Source: Microcella alkaliphila (GTDB lineage: Bacteria > Actinomycetota > Actinomycetes > Actinomycetales > Microbacteriaceae). From it: 64,000 nt of DNA. Below are positions 7,867-17,239 of this stretch, piece by piece. The position numbers were made by a program, and so were the translations under genes. Where the stretch lies: NCBI RefSeq assembly GCF_002355395.1, contig NZ_AP017315.1, forward strand, positions 310,001-374,000, written 5' to 3'. The notes under the pieces are model-generated. The model worked only from the letters and a program-made list of their open reading frames with translations. It did not search any database and was not told the DNA's origin. The first letter of the stretch is position 1, and each line of letters begins with the position of its first letter.

Positions 7867-9056
7867 GCACCGCCGCCGACCTCGACGCCGCTGACCCCCT
7901 CGCCTCGTACGCACGCGAGTTTTGTCCCGGCGACGACCTCGTCGCCTATCTCGACGGCAACTCGCTTGGCCGCCCGCTCGCCCGCACCGTTGACAGCATG
8001 CGGCACCTCGTCGAGCGCGAGTGGGGCGACCGGCTGATCCGCGGCTGGGACGAGCTGTGGCTCGCCCGCGCCGAAGAGCTCGGCGACCGCATCGGTGCCG
8101 CCTGTCTCGGCGCGGCCGCCGGCCAGACGGTCGTGGGCGACTCGACGACGGTGATGATCTACAAATTGCTGCGCGCATCCGTTGCGATGCGGCCGGGGCG
8201 CACCGAGCTGGCGATCCTCGGCGACGAGTTTCCGACCGACCGCTTCATCGTCGAGAAGGTCGCCGCCGATCACGGCCTCACGGTGCGGTGGGTGAGCGCG
8301 CCGCACGACGGGGGAATCACGCCCGAGCTGGTCGCCGAGCACGTCAGCGAGCGCGCCGCCGCAGCCCTGTTCAGCGGCGTCGCCTACCGCAGCGCATGGT
8401 GGGCCGACATGCCGGCGGTCACCGGCGTGGTGCAGTCGCACGGCGCGCTCATGATCTGGGACTGCTCGCACGCTGTCGGATCCGTGCCGCTCGAGCTCGA
8501 CGCGTGGGGCGTCGACATGGCGGTCGGATGCTCGTACAAGTACCTGAACGGCGGGCCGGGGGCGCCCGCCTGGGCGTACGTCGCGGCGCGGCACCAGGAG
8601 CAGGTCGTCAACCCGATTCCGGGCTGGCTGGGCGCGCGCGAGCCGTTCGCCATGACGCGCGGCTACGAGCCGGCGATGGGCATCCGCCGGCTCGTGAGCG
8701 GAACACCGCCGATCGTCGGCATGGTGCCGCTGGCCGACATGCTGTCGCTGATCGAGCGCGCCGGTATCGGGGCGATTCGCGAGAAGTCGGTGGCGCTCAC
8801 TTCGTTCGCGATCGAGCTGATCGACGAGCTCATTCCGGATGCCCGCCTCGCCTCGCCGAGGGACGCCGCGCGCCGCGGCTCCCACATCACGGTCGACCAC
8901 CCGAACTCGGCGCGGGCGGTGCAGACACTGTGGGGCGACGGCGTGATTCCCGACTTCCGCCACCCGAGCGGGGTACGCATCGGATTGTCGCCGCTGAGCA
9001 CGACCTTCGTCGAGGTCGAGCGCGGCGTGCGATCGCTCGCCGCCGCGCTCGCCTGA
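7863..9056 (+). CDS. kynU: kynureninase
   Basis: PLP-dependent hydrolase, 397 residues, splitting kynurenine (or 3-hydroxykynurenine) into (hydroxy)anthranilate and alanine. Family landmarks are all present: YLDGNSLGRP near residue 29, GDSTTVMIYKLL, GDEFPTDRFIVEK, WDCSHAVGSVPLEL, the PLP lysine in GCSYKYLNGGPGAPAW (about 224) and IPGWLGAREPF. The start overlaps the iron ABC ATPase stop. No other tryptophan-degradation gene is in the window, so its presence in an iron operon is odd; see findings. Other class V aminotransferase functions are possible but the motif set favours kynureninase. Confidence 0.87.
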   Translation: MSTAADLDAADPLASYAREFCPGDDLVAYLDGNSLGRPLARTVDSMRHLVEREWGDRLIRGWDELWLARAEELGDRIGAACLGAAAGQTVVGDSTTVMIYKLLRASVAMRPGRTELAILGDEFPTDRFIVEKVAADHGLTVRWVSAPHDGGITPELVAEHVSERAAAALFSGVAYRSAWWADMPAVTGVVQSHGALMIWDCSHAVGSVPLELDAWGVDMAVGCSYKYLNGGPGAPAWAYVAARHQEQVVNPIPGWLGAREPFAMTRGYEPAMGIRRLVSGTPPIVGMVPLADMLSLIERAGIGAIREKSVALTSFAIELIDELIPDARLASPRDAARRGSHITVDHPNSARAVQTLWGDGVIPDFRHPSGVRIGLSPLSTTFVEVERGVRSLAAALA

Positions 9057-9068
9057 CCTCGGGCTCTC

Positions 9069-9326
9069 CTAGCGGCGACCCGCGATGACGCCGACGAGTA
9101 CGCCGACGAGTGCGACGGCCACGGCGCCCACGGCCACGCCGAACGCGGTCGGGTAGTCCTCGCGGTACTGGTCGACGCGGCGGCCCACCTTGCGAGCCTC
9201 GCGCACGACGACGGGCTCGTCGCGTGTGTCGTCGACGGCGTCTCCGACGACGTTCTCGCCGTCGCGCACCGCGTCGCGGCCGGCATCAATCAGGTCGTTC
9301 GCATCCTTCTTCAGCTTCTCGGTCAT
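9069..9326 (-). CDS. small membrane-anchored protein, DUF883/ElaB-YqjD-like
   Basis: An 85-residue protein: a charged helical N-terminal part (MTEKLKKDANDLIDAGRDAV) and one hydrophobic C-terminal segment (about 60-82) ending GVIAGRR. This layout resembles ElaB/YqjD/DUF883 proteins, which sit in the inner membrane and in E. coli bind ribosomes. ATG 9326 follows an AAGGAG ribosome site. It overlaps nothing, and its stop lies 12 bp from the convergent kynureninase stop. Function here is unknown. Confidence 0.7.
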   Translation of the reverse strand: MTEKLKKDANDLIDAGRDAVRDGENVVGDAVDDTRDEPVVVREARKVGRRVDQYREDYPTAFGVAVGAVAVALVGVLVGVIAGRR

Positions 9327-9372
9327 CCTGGTTCTCCTTGTCGTATCGGGTGATCGGGCGGTGCGCGCGTCG

Positions 9373-9699
9373 CTAGGCGGCGATCGCCGAGCGCACCTTC
9401 TTCGTGGCGCGGTCCGTCTGCTTCGCGACGTTCTTGCGCGCGCTCTCGGCCTGCTTGCCGAGGGTTTTGCGCGCCTTGGCGGTCTGCTTCTGCAGCGCCT
9501 TCTTGGCGGCGCGCGCATCCTTCGCCCGCTGCTTGCGGAACTTCGCGCGGCGCTTCTTCGCCTGCGGATCCCTCCAGAGACGCTCGACCTGATGGCGCAA
9601 CGTCTCGGGATGTTCGGCGAGCGTCGGGCGGTTCGCGCGCGTTCCCAACACGTACGCGGCGACCGCGGTACCACCGACGACGAGGACGTTCCTGTTCAT
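9373..9699 (-). CDS. Lys/Arg/Ala-rich single-pass protein (YtxH-like layout)
   Basis: A 108-residue protein with one hydrophobic N-terminal segment (NVLVVGGTAVAAYVLG, residues 4-19) followed by a very basic, probably helical or coiled-coil tail rich in KK, AKK and KQ repeats. No catalytic motif. It lies directly upstream of the DUF883-like gene on the same strand, 46 bp apart, so the pair may be co-expressed membrane or stress proteins. I do not recognise a specific family. Confidence 0.65.
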   Translation of the reverse strand: MNRNVLVVGGTAVAAYVLGTRANRPTLAEHPETLRHQVERLWRDPQAKKRRAKFRKQRAKDARAAKKALQKQTAKARKTLGKQAESARKNVAKQTDRATKKVRSAIAA

Positions 9700-9815
9700 G
9701 CTTCTCCTTCCCGCGCGCCGGTGATCGGGCCGATCGCGCGTCTTCTAGTCAGACGCATTACGCCCGCGCTTCGTCACCAAAATCAGGGGACGCCCAGGAA
9801 GGAGCCAGGGGCGGC

Positions 9816-11837
9816 TCAGGAGCGGGTGACCGCCCCAGAGCTGTCGGCGCGCAGGCGCTGGCTGCCCCGCATCACCCCGTCAACCCGCACGGCACCGGCG
9901 ACGTCGAGGGGTCGCACGGTCAGAGCCCCGTCCTGTGCCGGCTCCATGCCGAGAACGGCCTGGAGCACGGCGACGGCGGACGCGGCCGACCAGGCCTGGG
10001 GGCGACAGGCGGCCGGGTACGGAACGGGGGAGGCTACCTGATCGAGACCGTCGCCGGAATGTAGTTCGGGCATCCGGTAGGCGAAGCCTTCGGCGGCGCG
10101 CAGTAGGCCCGAGATGAGCTCCGCCGCCTCGGCGGCATGGCCGTCGCGGGCCAGCCCGAGTACGGCGATTGCGGTGTCGTGGGTCCAGACCGCGCCGCCG
10201 TGGTAGCTGAGCGGCCAGTAGCCGCCCGAGTCGGTCGCCATCGTGCGCAGGCCGTAGCCCGAACTCATGGCGGGGTCGGCGAGCCGGCGGGCGATCAGCG
10301 CCGACTGGTCCTCGTCGAGCAGACCCGTTCCGAGGAGGTGGCCGATGTTCGACGTGACCGTGTCGACGGGGCGCTTGTGAGCATCCAGCGCGATCGCCGG
10401 GTAGGGGCCGAGGTCGCCCGTGAGGGCGGGGTCGGTTATCCAGAACGTGTCGTGGAAGAGCCGCTTCAGTTCGGTGGCCCAGGCGCGCCAGGTGTCGCCG
10501 CCGTCGCGTCCGAACGCGTCGAGCAGCTCGGCGCCGTGCATCGCGGCCTCGTATGCGTAGGCCTGCACCTCGCACAGCGCGATGGGGCCGTCGGCGAGGG
10601 TGCCGTCGCGCCACTGCACGCTGTCACCCGAGTCTTTCCAGCCCTGGTTCGCGAGGCCGTGGCCCGAGCGGTCGACATATTCGAGCAGCCCGTCGCCGTC
10701 GGCGTCGCCGTGGTCGCGCATCCACTCGAGGGCGCGCTCGAGCGATGGAATCAGCGCGCGCACCTCGTCGTCGGGCATGCCCCAGCGCCAGGCGTCGTGC
10801 AGCAGGCAGATCCACAGCGCGGTCGCGTCGACCGTGCCGTAGTAGAGCGGCGGCAGCGAGGTGTCAGAGTCGACGACGAGGGTCTGGCGGCGCAACTCGT
10901 GCATGATCTTGCCCGGCTCTTCGGCCGTGTCGTCAACCTGCTCGCTGCCCTGAAGGCCGGCCAGCACCCGCAGCGTGTCGGCGGCGAGCCCGGTGCCGAG
11001 AGGCAGCAGGAACCGGGCGGCCCACAGCGAGTCGCGACCGAACAGGGTGAAGAACCAGGGCGCGCCCGCGGCCAAGAACTGCTGATCGGGATGCGCGGTC
11101 GTCGCCATGCGCAGCGCGTCGAGGTCGGTGAGCGACTGCGCGACCCAGCGGGCGAGCCGCGCGTCGCCCGCGGCGATGTCGGGGGTCGACCAGGGCGCCG
11201 GACCGTCGGCCCCGCGCACGGCCGCGATTCGGTCGACGGCGTCGAGCCGCCAGGACAGCGTGGTCTCGCCGTGAGCCGGCACGGTCACCTCGGCCGTCAG
11301 GGTAATGTCGCCGCCCTCGGCGCTGAGCGTGAAGTCAGCCGCCGTCAGTGTGACGTCCACGCTCTCGCCCGACCAGGTGGCCGCGCCCTCGTCGACGGTC
11401 GGCGTGGTGGACCCGTGTTCCGGGCGGCCCTGCTTGATCGACTCCATGAGGCTCGCGTCGACCGTGAGCGCGACGCGGAGCGTCGTCGCGATCTCGTGCG
11501 GTTGCCGCGACGTGAGTCGCAGCGTCTCGGTCACGCCGCTCGCGTCGACTGCGCGCGTGAGCGTGAGCCGCACGCCGGGGTCGGGCGTCGGGTCGTCGAG
11601 GTCGCGCAGCAGAAACTGGATGCTCGCCTCGCTCGCACTCGGAGTCCCTGTCGCGATGTGCTCGGGCACCAGACCCCCCACGGTGAGCTCGAGGCCGCGC
11701 ACGATGCGCACGTCGGCGAGGTACACACCATGGATCGGGGCGGCGCCCATGGCGCCGGAGGGGGCGGACCAGACCTGCATGGGCGCGCGCAGGACGGTCA
11801 GGGCGTCGTGCAGCAGCGGTTGGCGGGGTGGGGTCAC
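9816..11837 (-). CDS. glycogen-debranching-type enzyme (amylo-alpha-1,6-glucosidase family)
   Basis: A 673-residue protein: an N-terminal beta-rich domain (about 1-270, the glycogen debranching N-terminal domain) followed by an (alpha/alpha)6 barrel catalytic domain. Seen: FFTLFGRDSLWAARFLLP, DTAEEPGKIMHE, LPPLYYGTVDATALW and a WPLSYHGGAVWTHDTAIA segment near the end, all typical of this actinobacterial family. Start GTG 11837 has GAGGAG about ten bases upstream. No signal peptide. Divergent from the LacI regulator and sugar importer, so it probably acts on an imported or stored alpha-glucan or oligosaccharide. Confidence 0.85.
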   Translation of the reverse strand: MTPPRQPLLHDALTVLRAPMQVWSAPSGAMGAAPIHGVYLADVRIVRGLELTVGGLVPEHIATGTPSASEASIQFLLRDLDDPTPDPGVRLTLTRAVDASGVTETLRLTSRQPHEIATTLRVALTVDASLMESIKQGRPEHGSTTPTVDEGAATWSGESVDVTLTAADFTLSAEGGDITLTAEVTVPAHGETTLSWRLDAVDRIAAVRGADGPAPWSTPDIAAGDARLARWVAQSLTDLDALRMATTAHPDQQFLAAGAPWFFTLFGRDSLWAARFLLPLGTGLAADTLRVLAGLQGSEQVDDTAEEPGKIMHELRRQTLVVDSDTSLPPLYYGTVDATALWICLLHDAWRWGMPDDEVRALIPSLERALEWMRDHGDADGDGLLEYVDRSGHGLANQGWKDSGDSVQWRDGTLADGPIALCEVQAYAYEAAMHGAELLDAFGRDGGDTWRAWATELKRLFHDTFWITDPALTGDLGPYPAIALDAHKRPVDTVTSNIGHLLGTGLLDEDQSALIARRLADPAMSSGYGLRTMATDSGGYWPLSYHGGAVWTHDTAIAVLGLARDGHAAEAAELISGLLRAAEGFAYRMPELHSGDGLDQVASPVPYPAACRPQAWSAASAVAVLQAVLGMEPAQDGALTVRPLDVAGAVRVDGVMRGSQRLRADSSGAVTRS

Positions 11838-11940
11838 GGTGGGTGTGCTCCTCGGATCGTGGGGCCGGTGTGCGAGCCGGTGCGGGGCCGAGGGCTTGAC
11901 ACCGGCGTCTGGTGTGGGACACACTACCGAATAATTAGAA

Positions 11941-11959
11941 CGATCAAAATGATCGATCA
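11941..11959. promoter_or_regulatory. candidate LacI-family operator
   Basis: Two overlapping palindromes: CGATCA-AAA-TGATCG (11941-11955) and TGATCGATCA (11950-11959), the second with the central CG typical of LacI-family sites. They lie in the 190-bp gap between the debranching enzyme and the LacI gene and could control both directions. Confidence 0.6.
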
Positions 11960-12027
11960 CATTCAGGTTCTCATCACGAACACCCGATCGCTGATCCGAT
12001 CCGAGCACTGGGCCAAAGGGGGCGCAC

Positions 12028-13083
12028 GTGGGACGCATGCCGACCGTCGATGACGTCGCGCAGGCCGCGGGCGTCTCGCGCCAGACCGTCTCGAACGTGC
12101 TCAACAGCCCGGCGATCGTGCGTGAAACCACGCGCGAGCGTGTCGAGCGGGCGATCGCCGACCTCGGGTACCGTCCGCACGCTTCGGCGCGCCGTCTGCG
12201 CACCCGACGCTCCTCGACGATCGGCATTCGGCTCGACCCGCTGCGCGACGGCATTTCGGGTGCCGTGCTCGACCGCTTCGTCCACAAGCTCGCCGAGCAG
12301 GCCGACGCGCGAGACCTGCGAGTCATGATCTTCACGGCCGACGGCCCCGATGACGAGCTCGCTCACATTCGTCGCCTGCACGACGGCTCCGACGTCGACG
12401 CCTTCGTGCTCATCGGCACCGTGCACGGCGACGTTCGACAGCAGTGGCTCATCGAACACCGCGTCCCGTTCGTCTCCTTCGGGCGCCCATGGGGCGGCGA
12501 CCTCGCCGACCCGCGACACCGGTGGGTCGACGTGGACGGGCGCGCGGGCGTTCGGGATGCGGTGAACCGGCTGCGAGCATCCGGAGCGGAGCGCGTTGCG
12601 TGGATCGGCTGGCCGAGCCCCTCGGGCACCGGAGACGAGCGACGCGCCGGCTGGGCCGAAGCGTGCGGGCTCGACGGGGCGACCCAGGCGGCGCTCTCGC
12701 GCTCGACGGAGGACGGCGTCGAGCAGGGCGCGGCACTCGCCCGCGAGCTGTTGAGCGGCGCGACCGCGCCCGACGCCATCGTCTGCGCGAGCGACTCGCT
12801 TGCCCTCGGCGCGCTCATGGCGGCGACGGCCGCGGGCCGTCCCGACCTGCCCATCGTGGGCTTCGACAACACCCCGGTCGCCAGCGCGGTCGGCCTCTCG
12901 AGCGTCGATCAGCCGCTCGACGAAGTCGTGGCCGCGGCCCTCGAGCTGCTCTTCGGCGAGAGTGGCGGAGACGTGCGACCGAATCCAGACAGCAACGAGG
13001 AGCCGACGAATCGGCTCCTCGTGCCTCGACTCGTCGAACGCAGGTCTAGCCACCTTGCGCTCGGCGGAACCACCGGCGCCTAA
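12028..13083 (+). CDS. LacI family transcriptional regulator
   Basis: A 351-residue repressor: N-terminal LacI helix-turn-helix (PTVDDVAQAAGVSRQTVSNVLNS, about 5-27), hinge helix (HASARRLRTRRS) and a periplasmic-binding-protein-like effector domain ending in a Thr/Asn-rich stretch. GTG 12028 is used because it is close to the HTH; ATG 12037 is the alternative. It is followed after 34 bp by the CUT1 transporter genes, which it probably regulates with its own promoter. Confidence 0.92.
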   Translation: MGRMPTVDDVAQAAGVSRQTVSNVLNSPAIVRETTRERVERAIADLGYRPHASARRLRTRRSSTIGIRLDPLRDGISGAVLDRFVHKLAEQADARDLRVMIFTADGPDDELAHIRRLHDGSDVDAFVLIGTVHGDVRQQWLIEHRVPFVSFGRPWGGDLADPRHRWVDVDGRAGVRDAVNRLRASGAERVAWIGWPSPSGTGDERRAGWAEACGLDGATQAALSRSTEDGVEQGAALARELLSGATAPDAIVCASDSLALGALMAATAAGRPDLPIVGFDNTPVASAVGLSSVDQPLDEVVAAALELLFGESGGDVRPNPDSNEEPTNRLLVPRLVERRSSHLALGGTTGA

Positions 13084-13117
13084 GGGCTCCGGCAATCACT
13101 CATCGAAAGGAATCACT

Positions 13118-14365
13118 GTGAAGGCATCACAATGGACCGCCCTCGGGTTGACCGGGGCGCTCGCCGTCACTCTAGCCGCGTGCGCGCCGAACGGCGAGGG
13201 CAACGGCGGTGAGAACGGCGGCAACGGCGCGAGCGGCGGCGACTCGCTGAGCGTGCTCATCGCGTCGTCGGGCCCCGCCGAGGCGGGCTACTACCAGGAG
13301 GCCGCTGCGCGATTCACGGAGGCGACCGGCACCGAGGTCGAGATCGTCGTCGCGAACGACCTCATCCAGCAGCTGGGCCAGGGCTTCGCCGGCAACAACC
13401 CGCCGGACCTCTTCTACTTGCCCTGGGACCAGTTCGAGACGTACGCCAGCCAGGGCTTCCTCGAGCCGTACGCGGGCGACCTTGCCAACGCGGGCGACTT
13501 CCTGCCCGCGCTCGTCGAACAGTTCAGCTACAACGACGAGTTCTACTGCGCGCCGAAGGACTTCTCGACCCTCGGACTGCAGATCAACACGGAGGCCTGG
13601 GAGGCAGCGGGGTTAACCGACGCGGACGTGCCCACAACGTGGGATGAACTTGCCACGGTCGCTGAGGCGCTGACCGACGGCGACCAGGTTGGTCTGTCGA
13701 TGGGACGCGAATACGCGCGGGTCGGCGTGTTCATGAACCAGGCCGGCGGCCAGCTGGTCGACGGCGACACCGTCACCGCCGACACCGCCGAGAACGCGGC
13801 CGGACTCGAATACCTGCAGGGCCTCATCGCTGACGGCTCGCTCGTGTTCCCGCCCGACCTCGAGGCCGGCTGGGGTGGCGAGGCGTTCGGTCTCGGCCGC
13901 GCCGCGATGGTCGTCGAGGGCCCGTGGATCAACGGGGCCATGGCGAACGACTTCCCCGACCGCGAGTTCATCTCGGTCGAACTGCCGGCAGGCCCCGGTG
14001 GCCCGTCGACGTACTCGTTCGCGACCTGCTGGGGTATGCCGATCGACAGCGACACCCGCGACTCGGCCACGGCCTTCGTCGAGTTCGTGACGACGCCCGA
14101 GGAGCAGCTGCTCGCCGCTGAGGCGTTCGGCGTCATCCCGTCGACCACGGCCGGTGCCGACACCTACGCAAGCCAGTTCCCCGAGAACGCGGCCTTCGTC
14201 GCCGGTGTCGACTACGCCGTCAGCCCCGTCGCCTTCGCGGGAGCGGCCGCCGCGGTGAGCGAGTTCAACACCGAGCTCGAGAACATCGCGAACGCCAACC
14301 CGTCGGCACTGTTGGCCGGTCTGCAGACCAACCTGCAGTCGGCTCTGGACAGCGCCCGAGGCTGA
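13118..14365 (+). CDS. sugar ABC transporter substrate-binding lipoprotein (CUT1)
   Basis: A 415-residue extracellular solute-binding protein, family 1. Lipoprotein signal with lipobox LAAC (Cys22), a Gly/Asn/Glu linker, then the binding fold (ARFTEATGTEVEIVV, DLFYLPWDQFETYASQG, PTTWDELATVAEAL). GTG 13118 lies seven bases after AAAGGA. Its stop overlaps the permease start by one base. Substrate unknown; the adjacent debranching enzyme suggests a malto- or other oligosaccharide. Confidence 0.92.
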   Translation: MKASQWTALGLTGALAVTLAACAPNGEGNGGENGGNGASGGDSLSVLIASSGPAEAGYYQEAAARFTEATGTEVEIVVANDLIQQLGQGFAGNNPPDLFYLPWDQFETYASQGFLEPYAGDLANAGDFLPALVEQFSYNDEFYCAPKDFSTLGLQINTEAWEAAGLTDADVPTTWDELATVAEALTDGDQVGLSMGREYARVGVFMNQAGGQLVDGDTVTADTAENAAGLEYLQGLIADGSLVFPPDLEAGWGGEAFGLGRAAMVVEGPWINGAMANDFPDREFISVELPAGPGGPSTYSFATCWGMPIDSDTRDSATAFVEFVTTPEEQLLAAEAFGVIPSTTAGADTYASQFPENAAFVAGVDYAVSPVAFAGAAAAVSEFNTELENIANANPSALLAGLQTNLQSALDSARG

Positions 14366-15465
14366 TGTCCACCACCCGCGCCCGCGCGCGCCCTCGTCGC
14401 GGCGGAGGAATCCGCCGCGGCGAGGCCCGCGCGGGCTACCTCTTCGTCACCCCCGCGGTGGTCATCGCCGCGGTGTTCCTGCTGATCCCGATCGCGCTCG
14501 CGTTCTGGGTGAGCCTGAGCGACTGGAACGGTTTCCAGTCGCCCCTGAACCCGCGCGTGAACTTCGTCGGAGCCGACAACTACGCAGCCATCACCGCCGA
14601 GGAGGGCCTCGCCCAGCGCAACTTCGGCCGCGCCGTGCGCAACAACCTCTACTACGTGCTGCTCGTCGTGCCGCTGCAGACCGCGCTGTCACTCTTCCTC
14701 GCCGTGCAGGTCAACCGTGCGGTGCTGCGTGGCCGCGGGTTCTTCCGCACCGCCTTCTACTTCCCGTCGGTCACCAGCTCGGTCGCGATCGTCATCGTCT
14801 TCCAGTTCCTGTTCCTCGGCACCGGCGCCGTGAACCAGGTGCTGCGCGCCATCGGGGTGCAAGGTCCGAACTGGCTGAACGACTCCCGCGGCGTGCTGCA
14901 CATCGTCTACGGCGCGTTCGGCGCTGACGCGGCGCCCTCCGCGCTCGCCGACGGTGGGATGCTCGGAATCAGCTGGTGGGAATGGCTCGCCGGCCCGTCG
15001 GTCGCCATGACCGTGCTCATCATCCTGGCGATCTTCACCACCTCCGGCACCTTCATGCTCTTGTTCCTCGCAGCGTTGCAGAACATCGGCTCAGAGATCG
15101 ACGAGGCCGCCCTGATGGACGGTGCGAAGCCTCTGCGCAAGTTCTTCTCCATCACCCTGCCGATGCTGCGACCGACCCTGTTCACCGTGCTCACGCTCGG
15201 GTTGATCGGGTCATGGCAGGTCTTCGACCAGATCTACGTGCTGGGGGGTGGGGCGAGCATCCTGACGCCCGCGTACCTGTCGTACGAGACGTCGTTCAAC
15301 GAATTCCGGTGGGGACAGGGAGCGGCGATCGCGTTCATCCTGTTCGTCTTCATCATCGTGCTGACGCTCTTGCAGCGCTGGATCCTGCGTGAGCGATCGC
15401 CGAAGAAGCGAGGCTTCGCGCAGCGGGCCGCCGCACGCAACCTCACCGAAGGAGGAGTCCGATGA
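14365..15465 (+). CDS. sugar ABC transporter permease (MalF-like)
   Basis: A 366-residue membrane protein with about six hydrophobic segments and the MalF-type EAA loop, EIDEAALMDGAKPLRKFFSI (about 249-268). The N-terminus is Arg-rich and cytoplasmic. Second gene of the LacI-adjacent importer, overlapping the next permease gene by four bases (ATGA). Confidence 0.93.
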   Translation: MSTTRARARPRRGGGIRRGEARAGYLFVTPAVVIAAVFLLIPIALAFWVSLSDWNGFQSPLNPRVNFVGADNYAAITAEEGLAQRNFGRAVRNNLYYVLLVVPLQTALSLFLAVQVNRAVLRGRGFFRTAFYFPSVTSSVAIVIVFQFLFLGTGAVNQVLRAIGVQGPNWLNDSRGVLHIVYGAFGADAAPSALADGGMLGISWWEWLAGPSVAMTVLIILAIFTTSGTFMLLFLAALQNIGSEIDEAALMDGAKPLRKFFSITLPMLRPTLFTVLTLGLIGSWQVFDQIYVLGGGASILTPAYLSYETSFNEFRWGQGAAIAFILFVFIIVLTLLQRWILRERSPKKRGFAQRAAARNLTEGGVR

Positions 15466-16379
15466 GCGCCCCCGCGCCCGAGGTGCCGAATGCGCCGAAA
15501 GAGCAGCGCACGATGTCGGCGAAGCCGCTGAAGCGCCGCAAGCGCATCGGGGCGAAGGCCCGCAGCAGCATTTTGCTCGGCTACCTGATCCTGATCGGCC
15601 TGGCGCTGATCTACATCTACCCGTTCCTGATTTCGATCTCGGGCTCGCTGAAGACTGATGCGGAGGCGACGCAGGATGCGCTCGGCCTGATTCCGCAGAC
15701 CATCACTTTCGCGGCCTACGAACGCCTGTTCACGCGCGAGCCCTTCGCGCTGTGGGCGGGCAACTCGATGCTGGTCGCCGTGTGCGTGACGATCGGGCGC
15801 GTGCTGTTCGACTCGATGGCGGGGTACGCGCTGTCGCGACTGCGGTTCCGCGGGCGCACGATCATCTTTGCTGCATTCATCGCCGTTCTGTCGGTGCCGG
15901 GTGTCGTGCTGCTGATCCCGCGCTTCCTGATCCTCAGCGAGCTGGGGCTCTACGACACGTACGGCGGCATGATTATCCCGCTGCTGTCGACGGCTGCGGG
16001 GGTGTTCATCATGAAGCAGTTCTTCGACTCGATCCCGGAGTCGATCGAGGAGGCGGCGAAGATCGACGGGGCGGGAACGTTCCGGCGTTTCTGGTCGGTC
16101 GTCTTGCCCATGGCAACGCCCGCGCTCGTGACCATCTTCATCCTGAGCTTCCAGGGCTCGTGGAATGAGCTTGGTCACTTCATCGTGGCGCGGCAGAGCC
16201 CCGAGCTGAACACGCTGACCGTCGGTGTCGCTCAGCTCGTGTCGGGACAGTTGGGTGCGGGCAACCAGTTCCCGCTGCAGTTGGCCGCGGCCGTGCTGAT
16301 GAGCATTCCCGTCGTGGTGCTGTTCTTCATCTTCCAGCGCCGCATCATGAACACCACAGCCGGGGCGGAAAAAGGCTAA
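15462..16379 (+). CDS. sugar ABC transporter permease (MalG-like)
   Basis: A 305-residue membrane protein with about six hydrophobic segments and the MalG-type loop ESIEEAAKIDGAGTFRRFW. No ATPase gene follows, so like many actinobacterial CUT1 systems it probably uses a shared ATPase encoded elsewhere. Its 3' end overlaps the convergent SMP-30 gene by four bases. Confidence 0.93.
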   Translation: MSAPAPEVPNAPKEQRTMSAKPLKRRKRIGAKARSSILLGYLILIGLALIYIYPFLISISGSLKTDAEATQDALGLIPQTITFAAYERLFTREPFALWAGNSMLVAVCVTIGRVLFDSMAGYALSRLRFRGRTIIFAAFIAVLSVPGVVLLIPRFLILSELGLYDTYGGMIIPLLSTAAGVFIMKQFFDSIPESIEEAAKIDGAGTFRRFWSVVLPMATPALVTIFILSFQGSWNELGHFIVARQSPELNTLTVGVAQLVSGQLGAGNQFPLQLAAAVLMSIPVVVLFFIFQRRIMNTTAGAEKG

Positions 16380-17239
16380 CGCGCGCTCAGCTCGGCGACG
16401 CTCAGCAGTCGAATGAGGCCCGTGTCCTCCGCGAGGGCGCGGGCCTCATCGGCGTCGGCGCACGCGATCGCGAGCGTGCTGCCCTGAAAGGTCATCGCGC
16501 AGTCATACACGCTGAGTTGACCGGATCCCGGGTGATCAGGTGGCGACTGCGGTGTGTACGCGATGGTTGCTGTGCCGTCCGCGTCGATTCGGGCGAGCGC
16601 ACGGGCGAACGCCAGCGCGACCCACAATTCACCGCGGCTTCCGACTGCGATGCCATCGGGTCCGCTTCCGGCCGGAAGGTCCCAGCGAGGAGTGCACGCG
16701 CCGGTGGGGCTGACCACAGTGAGGCGATCAGCAAACGTCTCGGCGACCACGAGATCGCCCGAGAGGCGATCGCAGCCGTTCGGAAACACGAGGCGCGAGG
16801 CGGTGGCAGCAATCGACCCCGTGGCGCTCACGCGGTACAGCGGTGATGCGTGCGGCGCGTCCACATCAGGATCGAAGCCGTAGCCCCCCACCCACGCTGT
16901 GCCGTCGGCGTCGACATGCATGTCGTTCAACGGATGCGCGGTCATCGTTGAGAGGTCAGCGTGCGTCGATACGCGCCCGTTCCGCACGGCGAGGAGGCGG
17001 CGCTCGAGGCAGTCCACGACCAGCAGCGCGCCGTCGGGCAGCCAGCCGAGTCCGCCCGGCATGCCCGGTCCACCGCGGGTCTCATCGAGGATGACCTCGG
17101 GGGCTTCCCCGGGAACCCACCGCACCACGCGAGCGCGGAACATGTCGCTGAACCACAGCGCGCCGTCGCGCCAGCGCAACGCTTCGGGGAAACCAAGACC
17201 GGCGAGCTGAACCGTGTCACCTGTGTCGATCGTTCGCAT
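16376..17239 (-). CDS. SMP-30/gluconolactonase family protein (sugar lactonase)
   Basis: A 287-residue six-bladed propeller enzyme, predicted to open an aldonolactone. Metal-site landmarks are visible: the N-terminal Glu in GFPEALRW (about 20), Asn in HPLNDMHVDADGTAWVGG (about 105), and Asp in GSGPDGIAVGSRGELWVA (about 200). ATG 17239 overlaps the SDR stop by one base (TAATG). Last gene of a minus-strand operon running from the enolase-superfamily dehydratase; it should hydrolyse the lactone made by the SDR before dehydration. Confidence 0.85.
   Translation of the reverse strand: MRTIDTGDTVQLAGLGFPEALRWRDGALWFSDMFRARVVRWVPGEAPEVILDETRGGPGMPGGLGWLPDGALLVVDCLERRLLAVRNGRVSTHADLSTMTAHPLNDMHVDADGTAWVGGYGFDPDVDAPHASPLYRVSATGSIAATASRLVFPNGCDRLSGDLVVAETFADRLTVVSPTGACTPRWDLPAGSGPDGIAVGSRGELWVALAFARALARIDADGTATIAYTPQSPPDHPGSGQLSVYDCAMTFQGSTLAIACADADEARALAEDTGLIRLLSVAELSAR

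Noticed and set aside
10137..12053. 638-codon plus-strand frame opposite the debranching enzyme
   Set aside because: Low-complexity Arg/Val/Gly/Ala composition and no domain; the minus-strand gene is clearly real.
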